Of a stretch of 64,000 nt of DNA, positions 25,543-35,194 are shown piece by piece; position 1 is the stretch's first letter; each line of letters opens with the position of its first letter. The notes under the pieces are model-generated. The model ran no database searches. It worked only from the letters and a program-made list of their open reading frames with translations, and was not told where the DNA came from. Origin of the DNA: Hoylesella marshii DSM 16973 = JCM 13450 (lineage in GTDB: Bacteria; Bacteroidota; Bacteroidia; Bacteroidales; Bacteroidaceae); the NCBI RefSeq assembly GCF_000146675.1, contig NZ_GL397214.1, positions 1,847,081 through 1,911,080 on the forward strand, read 5' to 3'. Made by a program: the position numbers and the translations under genes.

Positions 25543-26496
25543 TTATTCGCTTTTTTCCCAACGCAAGTGTACGACCAAGGGAAGGTGGTCGCTGATGCCA
25601 CCGACATAGCGGGTGCCTCTGAACGAACGATGAGGCATTCGTCCGCCGTAGGTAGGGTCGTCTTCCGTGAGAAACGGAGCATCATTGATATAGCATTCTT
25701 GAATGAAAGGCAGCAGAGAGGGCGAGGCAAACAGATGGTCGAGGCTGCCCCATTGACCTTGGTAGCGATACGTTCCACCGGCACCCTGTTTTCCGGTGGC
25801 GTGTTCCGAGACGTCAGCCATGCCTTTTGCCACAATGGAACGCACTGCTTCATTGTCGGAATAATCGTTGAAATCGCCTGCAATCAGTATCTTTGCCTCC
25901 GGCGATTGCCGACGTATCGAGTCTGTGACGGCAACGATACATTGGGCAACCTTGCATCTGTAAGGGCGCGTTTGCGGTTCGCCACCCATCCGGCTTGGAG
26001 CATGTACGACGATGATATGAAGGGTGTCGCCGGCAGGAAGCCGGCCTGCCACGTAGAGAATATCGCGCGTGGGACGCATGCCTTCGGGAGGTGGCACGCG
26101 GAAGGTGCAATCTCTGATGGGTGCAAAGGTGGCGGGCGAGTAGAGCAGTGCCACATCCATGCCGCGACGGTCGGCAGAATGGGTCATCACATAGTTGTAG
26201 CCGGCAGCACGTAAGAGCGATTTCTTTGTCAAATCGGTCATCACCGTATCATTTTCTACCTCGCAGAGTGCTACGACATCCGGCAATGCCGCTCCGCCGT
26301 CGATGCCTTTTCCACAGGATACGATGGTGCGGGCAATGCCGTTCAGCTTTGCCCAATAGCGGTTGAATGTCCAATGCCGGATGCCTGTTTCGGTAAATTC
26401 GATATCGTTTTTCCCCGTGTCGTGTTGCGTGTCGAACAGGTTTTCACAGTTTAATTGTACAACTGTGAAGATGATGGCTAACAGTTGGTATCCCAT
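25543..26496 (-). CDS. Endonuclease/exonuclease/phosphatase family protein
   Basis: 317 aa from ATG 26496; the frame is open to 26661, but the promoter at 26518-26549 places the start at 26496. Catalytic motifs of the metal-dependent DNase I-like fold are visible: L-N-C-E-N-L-F-D near the N-terminus, A-L-C-E-V-E-N, H-A-P-S-R, A-G-D-F-N-D-Y and the final S-D-H-L-P-L. The hydrophobic segment at residues 4-13 is short and runs straight into the first strand, so export is unclear. Substrate (nucleic acid, lipid or other phosphodiester) cannot be told. Transcribed alone. Confidence 0.88.
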   Translation of the reverse strand: MGYQLLAIIFTVVQLNCENLFDTQHDTGKNDIEFTETGIRHWTFNRYWAKLNGIARTIVSCGKGIDGGAALPDVVALCEVENDTVMTDLTKKSLLRAAGYNYVMTHSADRRGMDVALLYSPATFAPIRDCTFRVPPPEGMRPTRDILYVAGRLPAGDTLHIIVVHAPSRMGGEPQTRPYRCKVAQCIVAVTDSIRRQSPEAKILIAGDFNDYSDNEAVRSIVAKGMADVSEHATGKQGAGGTYRYQGQWGSLDHLFASPSLLPFIQECYINDAPFLTEDDPTYGGRMPHRSFRGTRYVGGISDHLPLVVHLRWEKSE

Positions 26497-26517
26497 TTTC
26501 TCTGCTTTTCCTTTTCG

Positions 26518-26549
26518 CAAAGATAGTCTTTTTTCTGGCAATCCGGCAA
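26518..26549 (-). promoter_or_regulatory. Promoter of the phosphoesterase gene
   Basis: Minus strand TTG (26547-26549), 21 nt, TATCTTTG (26518-26525). It lies inside the longer open frame and so decides the start at 26496. Confidence 0.75.
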
Positions 26550-26648
26550 GGAAGCATGCTGTTGTTTCTAACCCTAATCGGTCATGAGAACTTGTATTTG
26601 GCCATTTCTTTTGGCAAGGATGCGGGGAACAGATGGCGTTTGTTAGTG

Positions 26649-27013
26649 GAAAGGTCGGCAACCTTTCTCGGTGCGAATCGTATCGGTTGGGAGATTCTGT
26701 CGCACCTACAGCGCTCCATTTAAGGAAATGTTCTATACCCAGCGCTGCGCGCTGGGCTGATATCTTGCGCTCTTTCAGAGCTTACATTACACCTTGTACC
26801 ATTATAATATGGTATCGATGTGCCCTACAATGTACTTCTTTCAAAGTTTACTCCTGCTTTATGAGTGGGGAAAGTATGGGGCGGTGGAAATCTCGACTAT
26901 ATGCTCTTGATGGTTGAAAGGTAAGCGCTGAAACGAAGTTCGCTGTGCGGAGCGAATAGCGGAGCGGAAAGCAAAGCGCGCGCAATATATTAGCCCAAGG
27001 TAACGCCTTGGGT
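26649..27013. repeat. Repeat family A, rearranged copy 4 with the unoccupied insertion site
   Basis: A GAAAGGTCGGCAACCTTTCTC palindrome lies at 26649-26669; then come the family A right arm (26698-26717), the palindrome CCCAGCGCTGCGCGCTGGG (26738-26756), the spacer containing CATTATAATATGGTATC (about 26801-26817), the AGCGCTGAAACGAAGTTCGC sub-repeat (26924-26943), and the GCCCAAGGTAACGCCTTGGG palindrome (26993-27012). Order is right arm first, as between successive copies at 2.4-3.1 kb. Confidence 0.75.
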
Positions 27014-27349
27014 AAAAAGAGGGTAAAAAGGTGAGTATTATAGGTGCGAACGACCCTCTTTTGTATAATGCATTGTGCATTAAAACAAACTTTTACCCTT
27101 ATGGAGGAAGGCGGAAGGGGAGAGATATTCGGTATCGTTTACCACATAAAAAAGGAGGGAGGGTATGCCGAAATGGCACACTGACAAGATTGCAGACGGG
27201 CGGACACGAAAAAGGGGGATTCGGAAGCCTGAGTGACTTCGGATCCCCTCTATATCCTGTTTATCCGCATACAGGAAAGTTGCATGTAAGAAACCGTATC
27301 GCATCAGCATTATCTGCTGAAGCGGAAGCGGCTGGTGGTATATGCTATA
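27014..27349. other. Gene-free region downstream of trxA
   Basis: No convincing gene. It begins with a degenerate family A left arm (GTGAGTATTATAGGTGCGAACGA). An imperfect hairpin, GGGGATTCGGAAG with CTTCGGATCCCC, is at about 27215-27247 and could end trxA transcription. Confidence 0.45.
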
Positions 27350-27664
27350 TCAGAGCAATGCCTTGAATTTCTCGTCGAGTGCGGCTTTGTTGGTAGCACC
27401 GACGAACTTATCTACCTGTTGGCCGCCCTTGAAGAAGAGGAGGGTAGGTATATTACGGATGCCATACTGCATAGCGATGTCGTCGTTTTCCTCTACATCG
27501 CATTTACCCACTACAATTTTTCCATCGTACTCTTCGGCAAGTTCGGAGATGATAGGCCCTACCATGCGGCAGGGGCCACACCATGTTGCCCAGAAATCAA
27601 CTACGAAAGGCAAGTCGCCGTTCTTATAGCTCTCGAAATTCTCACTTGTAATCTTTACTTCCAT
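27350..27664 (-). CDS. trxA: Thioredoxin
   Basis: 104 aa, cytoplasmic, full length. The redox motif W-C-G-P-C has its cysteines at 29 and 32 after the strand F-V-V-D-F-W-A-T; the cis-proline segment is N-I-P-T-L-L-F-F. It reduces disulfides in client proteins using thioredoxin reductase, which is not in this window. Single gene, bounded by a repeat block downstream and the SusD terminator upstream. Confidence 0.95.
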   Translation of the reverse strand: MEVKITSENFESYKNGDLPFVVDFWATWCGPCRMVGPIISELAEEYDGKIVVGKCDVEENDDIAMQYGIRNIPTLLFFKGGQQVDKFVGATNKAALDEKFKALL

Positions 27665-27758
27665 ATTGCTGTTTTTTCTATGTTAAGTTAATATTTGCAG
27701 TATGCATTCTTTACCATAGAAGTACTATCAAACACTATGCCAAAGAAATGCTTTCACA

Positions 27759-27808
27759 GAAAAAGGCGGAGAGCAAATGCCAAAGATGCTTTGCTTTCCG
27801 CCTTTTTC
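27759..27808 (-). terminator. Terminator of the first SusC/SusD operon
   Basis: A 19-bp stem with one wobble pair (27759-27777 with 27790-27808; GAAAAAGGCGGA and TCCGCCTTTTTC at its base) and a 12-nt loop. It starts 31 nt after the SusD stop; the T-run lies in the 3' arm on the minus strand. Confidence 0.85.
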
Positions 27809-27838
27809 GCCTGAGTAAGTAGATGGATAATCCGAGGT

Positions 27839-29461
27839 TTATTCGGTCATCGTAACGCTTTTGTTATGTTCTGTTTCGCTATTGGGATATACCCATGTCC
27901 ACTTATTAGCGGCCTCTACGGGCACTGTGATGGCCACGGAGATATGGGCGTTGCCACCTTCTGCGAAGCTGTGACGCACAACGGGCTGATTCCAACGCTT
28001 ATAGTCGCTCCATGCAAAGCCCTCGCCCCATAGTTCGAGTTCGCGATAGTCCTTGATTTCATTCAGCAGGTCATCGCCCATCTTCGTACACGTATAGGCG
28101 GCGTTACGGCCAGAGGTGGCGTTGAGCGTTACGAGGGCGGCCTGTGCGTCGGCAGTATTACCGAGAAAATAGTTGGCTTCGGCCTCGATGAGTACCATCT
28201 CGCTTGAGCGGATGAAAGGGAGATAGCTCACGCCGGGTTGGTCAATGACCCAGAACTTAAGGTGTCCGTCGAGATAGACGATGCCGTTAGGATAGGGCTT
28301 AGAAAGGCCTTCCACGGAGTGTACCTTGAGGATAGAGTCTACTTGAGTTGCCAAGAAAGCGGTATCGGTATTGATGATACCGAATGTCTGGTCTACCTGT
28401 TCGGCGTCGGTGATGTCGATAGTGGTGAATTTATCTTCGGTGATAAAGAGCTGTTTGCGGGCATCATTGTTGGGGATGCGCTTGATGAGTTCATGTCCGA
28501 TAGTGCCTGCGCCGGTGGGATTCTCGGTGGTGTGGTTGCCATTGCATGCTCCCTGCACACCATACGCCCAGTACCATAACTGCTCTGAAGATGCACCATA
28601 ACTACCGAAAATCCACTCACTTGTGGGCTTGCAAAAGCCGGATGCATAGGCTGCATTGCTCATGAGTGCATAGTTGGAACGGGCAAGTTTGGCCTGTGCA
28701 AGGGCAGTGGCATAGTCTTGTTTGGCAAGGGCAGCACGGGCATAAACGGCATGTGCCACATTGATGTTGGGCATCCACACCTTTCCGCTCTCACGCTTCA
28801 GACCGCTGGAAGTAAAGAGTGTGATGGCCTCTTGGCAGTCTGTGTACACCTGTGCATAGGTTTCTGCGAGTGTAGAAGCCGCCAAGTTGTCTGTTTCTTC
28901 ACCTAAGCGGAGAGGCAGACCACGGGAGGCACCGTTGTTACTATCCTGCCAGCGATAGCAATAATAGCGGATAAGCTTCTCGTAGGCATAGGCTCGGAAA
29001 GTGAGTGCTGCGGCTTTGATGAATTTCTTTTCAGCGTCTGTGCCTTGTGCCTTGTCGATTTTGGCAATGATTTGATTGGCACTTCCGATGATTTGGTAGT
29101 AGTAATTCCATCCGTAAGCGTCGTATTTCGAGTCTGCGCGATAGTGGAAAGTCTGGTTATGTATCGGTGCCCAGCCCGATGCATAGTAGTTGTAGTTGTA
29201 GTTCTGGCTGGGTAAGTTCTCATACAGTCGCATGATGACATTCTCTCCGGCGAAGGCTTGTCCATAGAAAGCATGCTGTGTGACCATGATTTTAGCGATA
29301 CCGTTGAGGGCTTTCTGTCCCATTTCGGTCGTTGTCCATACATGGTCTTCATTGACCGACTGTGTGGGTGTCGTGTCCAGATAATCGCTTGCGCACGATG
29401 CCAAGGCCGTTGTTCCGAGCAGCAGGGCACCGATATATAAATGTTTGAAAATACGTCTCAT
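27839..29461 (-). CDS. SusD/RagB-family outer-membrane lipoprotein
   Basis: 540 aa. Lipoprotein signal peptide with lipobox L-A-S-C, lipidated Cys23, followed by A-S-D-Y-L-D-T-T-P-T-Q-S, a very common SusD mature start. The helical TPR-like core and the C-terminal G-E-G-F-A-W-S-D-Y-K-R-W motif are present. SusD lids capture nutrient over the SusC channel on the cell surface. It follows its SusC by 53 nt. Nothing adjacent (no glycoside hydrolase, peptidase or regulator) reveals the ligand, which could be a glycan or a peptide. Confidence 0.93.
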   Translation of the reverse strand: MRRIFKHLYIGALLLGTTALASCASDYLDTTPTQSVNEDHVWTTTEMGQKALNGIAKIMVTQHAFYGQAFAGENVIMRLYENLPSQNYNYNYYASGWAPIHNQTFHYRADSKYDAYGWNYYYQIIGSANQIIAKIDKAQGTDAEKKFIKAAALTFRAYAYEKLIRYYCYRWQDSNNGASRGLPLRLGEETDNLAASTLAETYAQVYTDCQEAITLFTSSGLKRESGKVWMPNINVAHAVYARAALAKQDYATALAQAKLARSNYALMSNAAYASGFCKPTSEWIFGSYGASSEQLWYWAYGVQGACNGNHTTENPTGAGTIGHELIKRIPNNDARKQLFITEDKFTTIDITDAEQVDQTFGIINTDTAFLATQVDSILKVHSVEGLSKPYPNGIVYLDGHLKFWVIDQPGVSYLPFIRSSEMVLIEAEANYFLGNTADAQAALVTLNATSGRNAAYTCTKMGDDLLNEIKDYRELELWGEGFAWSDYKRWNQPVVRHSFAEGGNAHISVAITVPVEAANKWTWVYPNSETEHNKSVTMTE

Positions 29462-29514
29462 GTTGTGTCGTGTTATGTTTTGTTTGTCGATACAGTTGTT
29501 TTCTTACCCGTCGG

Positions 29515-32500
29515 TTAGAAGTCTAACGCCATACCGAAGCTGAATACTCTTGCCGATACATAGGTGTTGTCCGAGTCTCCGTTGAAACTGAATTGCGGAT
29601 TCAATCCCTTTCGTGAGGTAATCGTGAACAGATTCTCGATACCAGCCTTTACACTGATGCCGCCAAGTCCCCATGATGTAACCAATGGTTTAGGCAAACG
29701 GTAGGTCAGCGTGATGTTCTTCAACACGAGGTAAGATGCGCTTGTGAGCCAGCGTGAACTTGTTGCGTTAGTGTCGATGCTGCGGTTGAAATCAAGCAAA
29801 GGTATGCCATTGGGGTCAATACGATTGGCAGATGTAGCTGTCATACCCGCAGGTGCTGCCGTCCACGATTTAAGAACATCTTTGTGTAATGCGGAGGCCG
29901 AAGAGGCCGAAGCCGTAGACATCAGTGCACGATAGGCATCATCGTATATCTTTCCGCCTAAACTATAGGTCATTAACATGCTGAGGGAGAGGTCGCGCCA
30001 ACGCAGTTGAGACCCGAATGACCCATAGACCGACGGTAGAGCTGTGCCCGCCCATTCGCGTTTCGAATAGCTAACAGATGTCGTGTACTTTGTGCCATTG
30101 ATTTCAACAAGTGCATCATTGGCCAATGCTGTTGCCTCTTTGTCGGGATCAAGGTTGTAGAGTGAAAGTCCGGTCATTTGGTCTACGCCCACAAAGTGAT
30201 AGGTGTACCATTCATATGCGGAGTGGCCTTCTGAGTAGTTCTGTTCCCCATGGAGGATGTCTTTTCCTCCGGGTAGTTTGATGACTTTATTCTTCAGTGT
30301 GGTGGCATCAAAGGCAAGGTTCCATGTCCAATCCTTGTCTCGGATGACATCTCCGTTAAGAGAAATCTCGAAACCTCTGTTAGAGATGGTACCGATGTTC
30401 TGGCTGATAACGGGGTTCATGTTCTTATCGTCGCCGAAGAAAGCACCGAGAGAACTTGGCATACGTACCTCGAATAGCAGGTCTTTAGAGCGTTTGTCGA
30501 AGTATCCGATGCTGAAGTTCAAACGATTGAAAAGCGAACCCTCGATACCGAAGTCCACAGTCTGTGTGGTCTCCCATTTCAAGTTTTCCGTGCCACGTGT
30601 CTGTTTCATCAAGGCTGCGTTACCCCCGTTCTTATCAATATAGTAGAGCGATTGATAGGCATAATAGCCCACGCCGGCATCATTGCCCACCTCTCCATAA
30701 GAGAGACGTGTACGAAGTTGGTCTATCCATTTCACATCTTTAAGAAAGTTCTCCCGCTTCATATTCCAATTAAGTCCGAATGAGAAGAAATCGCCCCACC
30801 GATGGTCTTTATGGAACTTCGAGGAGCCATCGCGACGATAGGAGAAGTCGGCGAAGTAACGTTCGTCATAGTTGTAACGTATGCGCGTCAGGTAAGACTC
30901 CGTCCTGTACACATCATTGTAGCCCTCTGTCGTAGCGTTATTCAAGAAGTTTCCGAGTGTCAGGTTGTTAGGAACGGCCATGTTGGTGTTCATCACCATG
31001 TCGTACTTACGTTTCCAACTGAAGTTTTCATGTCCCACCAGTACATCTACATGGTGTACATCGAAGTCGTGGCTCCAATCCAACAGCTCCTGTGCTGTAT
31101 AGGTGGTATATTGGAAGTTGTACAGGTTGAGCCGTCCGTTGCTGCTTGCGCCGTCTCCGATATTAGGGTTGCTATACCTCGTCCGGTTGTTTGTGGCATG
31201 GTTAAAGTTGGCTTTTGTCGTGAAGTTGAAGCCGTATGGCAGACTGATTTTTCCGTAAATCTGGCCATCGAGCACACTTCTCTTGTTCTTGTCTTTATCC
31301 GTTCGTATTTCGTAAGCGATGTTACGGTTAGACAGATACGAAGAAGAGGTATCGTATTGCTTGCTTCCGTCGGCGTTGTAGATAAACGAGCCGTCGGCGT
31401 TATGGGCATAATACGAGTAGATGGGTGCCATGTATCGCGCCATGTTGAATGGATTGCCGAAGAAAGTACCCGTTGCGCTCTCGTTGAAATCACGGTTTGC
31501 GATTGCTCCGTTGAGGTTTAAACCCAGCTCAAACCACTTTGTGGGATTGAACCTACTGTTGATACGCGCTGTAAAACGCTCATATTGGGAGTTAATGGTA
31601 TAACCTTTCTCTTTCAAGTAACTTGCCGAAGAATAGACGTTGAACTTCTCTCCCGACACACCCGACGAAAGGTTGTATTCCTGTCTATACCCCGTTCTTT
31701 CCACGGCATCCTGCCAATCGAGGTCGTTGTAGTACGGATTTTTCGAGGCCGTGAGCTTGCCGTTTGCATCAAACAAGGCATTATCGGCCGCATTGTAGAT
31801 ATTCTTTCTGGCGAAACTCGATATGAGATGATTCGTGGCAAAAGCTGCAGCTGCCGTCTCTGAGAGGTGCATACTTCCCGACATGGCATAGTTCTTCATT
31901 GCTATCCACGTTGATTCCATCCATTGGTCAGCACCTAAACGATCGTATTCTGCGATACCTCGGGTATAGAACCCTTGGTCTATTTTCAGCGAAAGACTTG
32001 GTTTCGAGGCATATTTGGCACGTTTCGTTGTAATCAACACCACGCCATTGGCTGCACGGTTACCATAAAGGGCGGCTGAAGAGGCATCCTTCAATACCGA
32101 CATATTCTCAATATCATTGGGATTCAGCTCTGCGATATTACCCTCATATGCCGTTCCATCTACGATATACAGCGGCTGGTCAGCATCTTTTACCAACGTT
32201 CCTACACCGCGGATATGTATCTTCGGGGCAGCACCGGGTTCTCCATACGAGTTGTTTACCTGCACCCCGGGGGCAGCACCCTCAAGAGCACCGGTCACGG
32301 ATGTAGCGATACGTCCTTCGATGTTCTTGGCATCGACCACAGCAACCGAACCCGTAATGGATTGGCGTTTGGCCGTTCCATAGGCAACCACCACCACTTC
32401 ATCCAGCGTTTTCTGGTCTGTTTCGAGTGTGATGCTCATGTTGTTTTCTGCCCGAACAATCTTTGTTACCATACCTATGTACGAGATTTCCAACTGCGCG

Positions 32501-32703
32501 CCTTTGTTTACCGACGCGAGAGAGAAATGTCCGTCAAGGTCTGTCACTGTTCCTGTCGTCGTTCCTACTACTTTTACGGATGCACCGATAATGGGTTGTC
32601 CGTCTTCTTGAGAAACTACTGTACCGGAGACAGTCGATTGGGCTACGGCCATTCCTATGCTCAGGAACAAGCCGGCCATCATCATTACTAACTTCTTTAC
32701 CAT
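29515..32703 (-). CDS. SusC/RagA-family TonB-linked outer-membrane transporter
   Basis: 1062 aa. Signal peptide (about residues 1-21), a carboxypeptidase-regulatory-like domain (G-T-V-V-S-Q-E-D-G-Q-P-I-I-G-A-S-V), the plug with the SusC signature (L-K-D-A-S-S-A-A-L-Y-G-N-R-A-A-N-G-V), then a 22-strand-type barrel ending in phenylalanine (M-A-L-D-F). Imports the ligand delivered by SusD using TonB energy. First gene of a two-gene operon. Its length equals that of the SusC at 45834, but the sequences differ throughout, so they are distant paralogues. Confidence 0.95.
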   Translation of the reverse strand: MVKKLVMMMAGLFLSIGMAVAQSTVSGTVVSQEDGQPIIGASVKVVGTTTGTVTDLDGHFSLASVNKGAQLEISYIGMVTKIVRAENNMSITLETDQKTLDEVVVVAYGTAKRQSITGSVAVVDAKNIEGRIATSVTGALEGAAPGVQVNNSYGEPGAAPKIHIRGVGTLVKDADQPLYIVDGTAYEGNIAELNPNDIENMSVLKDASSAALYGNRAANGVVLITTKRAKYASKPSLSLKIDQGFYTRGIAEYDRLGADQWMESTWIAMKNYAMSGSMHLSETAAAAFATNHLISSFARKNIYNAADNALFDANGKLTASKNPYYNDLDWQDAVERTGYRQEYNLSSGVSGEKFNVYSSASYLKEKGYTINSQYERFTARINSRFNPTKWFELGLNLNGAIANRDFNESATGTFFGNPFNMARYMAPIYSYYAHNADGSFIYNADGSKQYDTSSSYLSNRNIAYEIRTDKDKNKRSVLDGQIYGKISLPYGFNFTTKANFNHATNNRTRYSNPNIGDGASSNGRLNLYNFQYTTYTAQELLDWSHDFDVHHVDVLVGHENFSWKRKYDMVMNTNMAVPNNLTLGNFLNNATTEGYNDVYRTESYLTRIRYNYDERYFADFSYRRDGSSKFHKDHRWGDFFSFGLNWNMKRENFLKDVKWIDQLRTRLSYGEVGNDAGVGYYAYQSLYYIDKNGGNAALMKQTRGTENLKWETTQTVDFGIEGSLFNRLNFSIGYFDKRSKDLLFEVRMPSSLGAFFGDDKNMNPVISQNIGTISNRGFEISLNGDVIRDKDWTWNLAFDATTLKNKVIKLPGGKDILHGEQNYSEGHSAYEWYTYHFVGVDQMTGLSLYNLDPDKEATALANDALVEINGTKYTTSVSYSKREWAGTALPSVYGSFGSQLRWRDLSLSMLMTYSLGGKIYDDAYRALMSTASASSASALHKDVLKSWTAAPAGMTATSANRIDPNGIPLLDFNRSIDTNATSSRWLTSASYLVLKNITLTYRLPKPLVTSWGLGGISVKAGIENLFTITSRKGLNPQFSFNGDSDNTYVSARVFSFGMALDF

Positions 32704-32751
32704 TCGTGTTATCTCTGTTTAAAAGTGGAAAAAATAAATAAAATAAGGGTG

Positions 32752-32759
32752 CAAATGTA
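32752..32759 (-). promoter_or_regulatory. Promoter (-7 box) of the first SusC/SusD operon
   Basis: TACATTTG on the minus strand, about 50 nt upstream of ATG 32703. No TTTG at the right spacing, so a regulator probably assists. Confidence 0.55.
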
Positions 32760-32905
32760 AGAGAAAAGGATGAAAAGATTACGCAGCTTACATCGAAACC
32801 TTTCAAAAAGTTTCACTTTTAACATGTTGGAGGAGGAATAACCCGATAAAACCGCTGCTTTTTGAAGTTATTCACATTCTTTTGGGGCAATCAAGCCTCT
32901 GTTTT

Positions 32906-33931
32906 TTAATGCAGCAACCCGTACAGTGTCACGAGCCAATGCAAGCGACGCGACCGATGATTCTGTCTCCACAACCGGATAAACCTTACGCAAAACAGCG
33001 GTTTACTCATCAACAAACGCCCGCATGCCTCATACATTTGCGGATGCAATGCCTGCAGTTTTTCGTCCAAGTCAATCAGATAAGGGTTGTCGAAGTCGTG
33101 TTGTCTTAGCAGATATGTTCTGTAAATCAGGCGTAAACGTCGCAAGAGCTTATAATTGAGCAATCCTTTCACTGCTTCCGAGCATGGCGGTAGCGTCTTC
33201 CATTGCAAGAGCATATTGTTCGTACACACCACGTTGTGATGAAAATTCCTGTTCGTATGGCTCTTTCCCACTGTCTGTCCTTCTCGTCCGAGCAGGTATC
33301 TATACACCGTCAGGTTTAAGTAATAGGCCGTGCGAACGGTCGATAAAGGGGCGAAAATCCATTGTTGATCGGTATAGGAGATACCTTCCGCCTGTCGGTA
33401 GCCCATCTCTTGCAAGTTACGGGTGCGATATGTCACATTGTGCATCCACAGATTGCGTACGGATGGCTCATGGCATATCTCGTCGAAGGGCAGGATACGT
33501 CCTGCGGGCAGTGAGAGATGTTCCTCCTTGTGGTGTCCGTCGGTATAGTCCTTGATAAGGTCTGTCATCACCAAGTCTACATCTATGGTGCGTAAAGTCT
33601 CAACGAGCCGAGCCAAATTCGCCGTTTCAAAACGGTCATCGGCATCCAATATCTTCACATAACGACCGCGGGCAACGGGTAGGGCGGCGTTGATGCACGA
33701 GCCATAGTTACCGTTGGGTTTGTCTATGAGAAAGAAAATGCCTGCATAACGTTTGGTATATGCTTCGGCAATCGCCTTCGACCTATCGGTGCTCCCATCG
33801 TTTACAACCCATACTTCGAGGTCTTCCAAGTGCTTGTCTATGAGCAATGAGGAAAGACAACGGTCTAAATAATCCTCCATATTATATGTAGGAATCACAA
33901 TAGAGAGCACTTTTTCTGTCTGTAGAGCCAT
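32906..33931 (-). CDS. Family 2 glycosyltransferase
   Basis: 341 aa. GT-A fold opening S-I-V-I-P-T-Y-N-M-E-D-Y-L-D-R-C-L, nucleotide-sugar region V-V-N-D-G-S-T-D-R-S, and the metal-binding D-A-D-D at 96-99. No membrane anchor, signal or transport neighbours. It probably transfers a sugar during surface polysaccharide or glycolipid synthesis, but donor and acceptor are unknown. A single gene between the SusC operon and mnmA, both on the same strand. Confidence 0.88.
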   Translation of the reverse strand: MALQTEKVLSIVIPTYNMEDYLDRCLSSLLIDKHLEDLEVWVVNDGSTDRSKAIAEAYTKRYAGIFFLIDKPNGNYGSCINAALPVARGRYVKILDADDRFETANLARLVETLRTIDVDLVMTDLIKDYTDGHHKEEHLSLPAGRILPFDEICHEPSVRNLWMHNVTYRTRNLQEMGYRQAEGISYTDQQWIFAPLSTVRTAYYLNLTVYRYLLGREGQTVGKSHTNRNFHHNVVCTNNMLLQWKTLPPCSEAVKGLLNYKLLRRLRLIYRTYLLRQHDFDNPYLIDLDEKLQALHPQMYEACGRLLMSKPLFCVRFIRLWRQNHRSRRLHWLVTLYGLLH

Positions 33932-33998
33932 GATAGGGTTGTTTTTAAAGGTTTTTCAAAGATGGGGGATGGGATGATGGAGAAGCACGGCATACAGC

Positions 33999-35090
33999 TT
34001 ACAGCTCTTCGGAGCATGACCATGCTATCTCGCCGCTTCCGAAACAACGGTGATGTTGCTCGTCATACACCACGCAGAACTGCCCGGGTGCCACTCCTTG
34101 TACCGGCTTTTCGGCATGTACTGTGTAAGCACCGTTACCCCGTTTTTCGAGCTTTGCTTTGTGGTATTCAGGTGTATGACGTATCTTGAAACACACGTCT
34201 TCCATCTCCACAGGCAGTGTGAGGAAGTGAAAGTCGGCTATCTCGAAGTCCCGACGGTAAGCCGTTGCAGGCTCAAAGCCCTTGCTCACGTAGAGTATAT
34301 TTCGCTTCACGTCTTTTCTGACAGCATACCACGGGCCGCCGCCGAAGCCCAATCCGTGGCGTTGCCCTATGGTGTGGAACCAAAGTCCCTTGTGTTTGCC
34401 GATACATTTGCCTGTTTCTAATTCCACCACTTCGCCCTCGTTTTCTCCTAAGTAGCGGCGTATGTAGTCGTTGTAGTTGATTTTTCCGAGAAAGCAAATC
34501 CCCTGACTGTCTTTTCGTTTGGCATTAATCAGATGCTCGCGTTCGGCTATCTGCCTCACCTCCTCTTTCCTGTAATGTCCTATAGGGAAAAGGGCTTTGC
34601 GTAATTGCCAATCGTATAACTGTGCAAGAAAGTCGGTTTGGTCTTTTACAGGGTCAGGACTTGTTACCAGCCACTTGTGTCCGTCAATGATTTCGGTCTG
34701 TGCATAATGTCCCGTTGCTATGAGTTCATACTCGTGTCCTTTCTTTTCATCGAACGCACCGAACTTAATAAGCCTGTTGCACATCACGTCGGGATTGGGC
34801 GTAAAGCCCGCTTTCACTTTCTCGAGGGTATATTTCGTTACCTGATTCCAATATTCCTGATGGCAATCCACTACCTCTAACCGGCATCCATAGCGAGCTG
34901 CTACCGCACCGGCCATCTCCAAATCCTCTTCCGAAGAGCAGTCCCACTCTTCGTGTTCCTCGGGGCCTATCTTGATGTAGAAGCAATCCGGCTGCAATCC
35001 GGCACGCGATAGTTCGTGTAAAACCACCGAACTGTCTACACCGCCGGATAGCAATACGGCTATCTTTCGGTTGCTGAGACTTTCTTTCAT
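33999..35090 (-). CDS. mnmA: tRNA-specific 2-thiouridylase
   Basis: 363 aa from ATG 35090. Adds sulfur to U34 of Lys, Glu and Gln tRNAs. PP-loop S-G-G-V-D-S-S at 15-21, catalytic cysteines in P-D-V-M-C-N (Cys104) and S-Q-G-I-C-F (Cys199), and the H-T-I-G-Q-R-H-G-L element. The frame is open to 35147, but a -7 box at 35096-35103 lies inside that stretch; transcription would begin at or next to ATG 35090, giving a leaderless or nearly leaderless message. Divergent from the flavin reductase gene. Confidence 0.95.
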   Translation of the reverse strand: MKESLSNRKIAVLLSGGVDSSVVLHELSRAGLQPDCFYIKIGPEEHEEWDCSSEEDLEMAGAVAARYGCRLEVVDCHQEYWNQVTKYTLEKVKAGFTPNPDVMCNRLIKFGAFDEKKGHEYELIATGHYAQTEIIDGHKWLVTSPDPVKDQTDFLAQLYDWQLRKALFPIGHYRKEEVRQIAEREHLINAKRKDSQGICFLGKINYNDYIRRYLGENEGEVVELETGKCIGKHKGLWFHTIGQRHGLGFGGGPWYAVRKDVKRNILYVSKGFEPATAYRRDFEIADFHFLTLPVEMEDVCFKIRHTPEYHKAKLEKRGNGAYTVHAEKPVQGVAPGQFCVVYDEQHHRCFGSGEIAWSCSEEL

Positions 35091-35095
35091 GCGTG

Positions 35096-35103
35096 CAAAA
35101 ATA
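35096..35103 (-). promoter_or_regulatory. mnmA promoter (-7 box) touching the start codon
   Basis: TATTTTTG on the minus strand ends 5 nt before ATG 35090, so the predicted transcript begins about at the A of the start codon. No TTTG is visible at the -33 position. Confidence 0.5.
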
Positions 35104-35157
35104 CATAAAATTCGTGGCTTTTCATCCTCATGCGACGGCTTTCTCATCGAAAATGGC

Positions 35158-35165
35158 TAACTTTG
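35158..35165 (+). promoter_or_regulatory. Flavin reductase gene promoter (-7 box)
   Basis: TAACTTTG, about 30 nt before ATG 35195; the -33 box is unclear. The longer open frame from 35093 starts upstream of this box and is not used. Confidence 0.5.
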
Positions 35166-35194
35166 ACCCATTCATCCGCAAAAAGATACGACCC

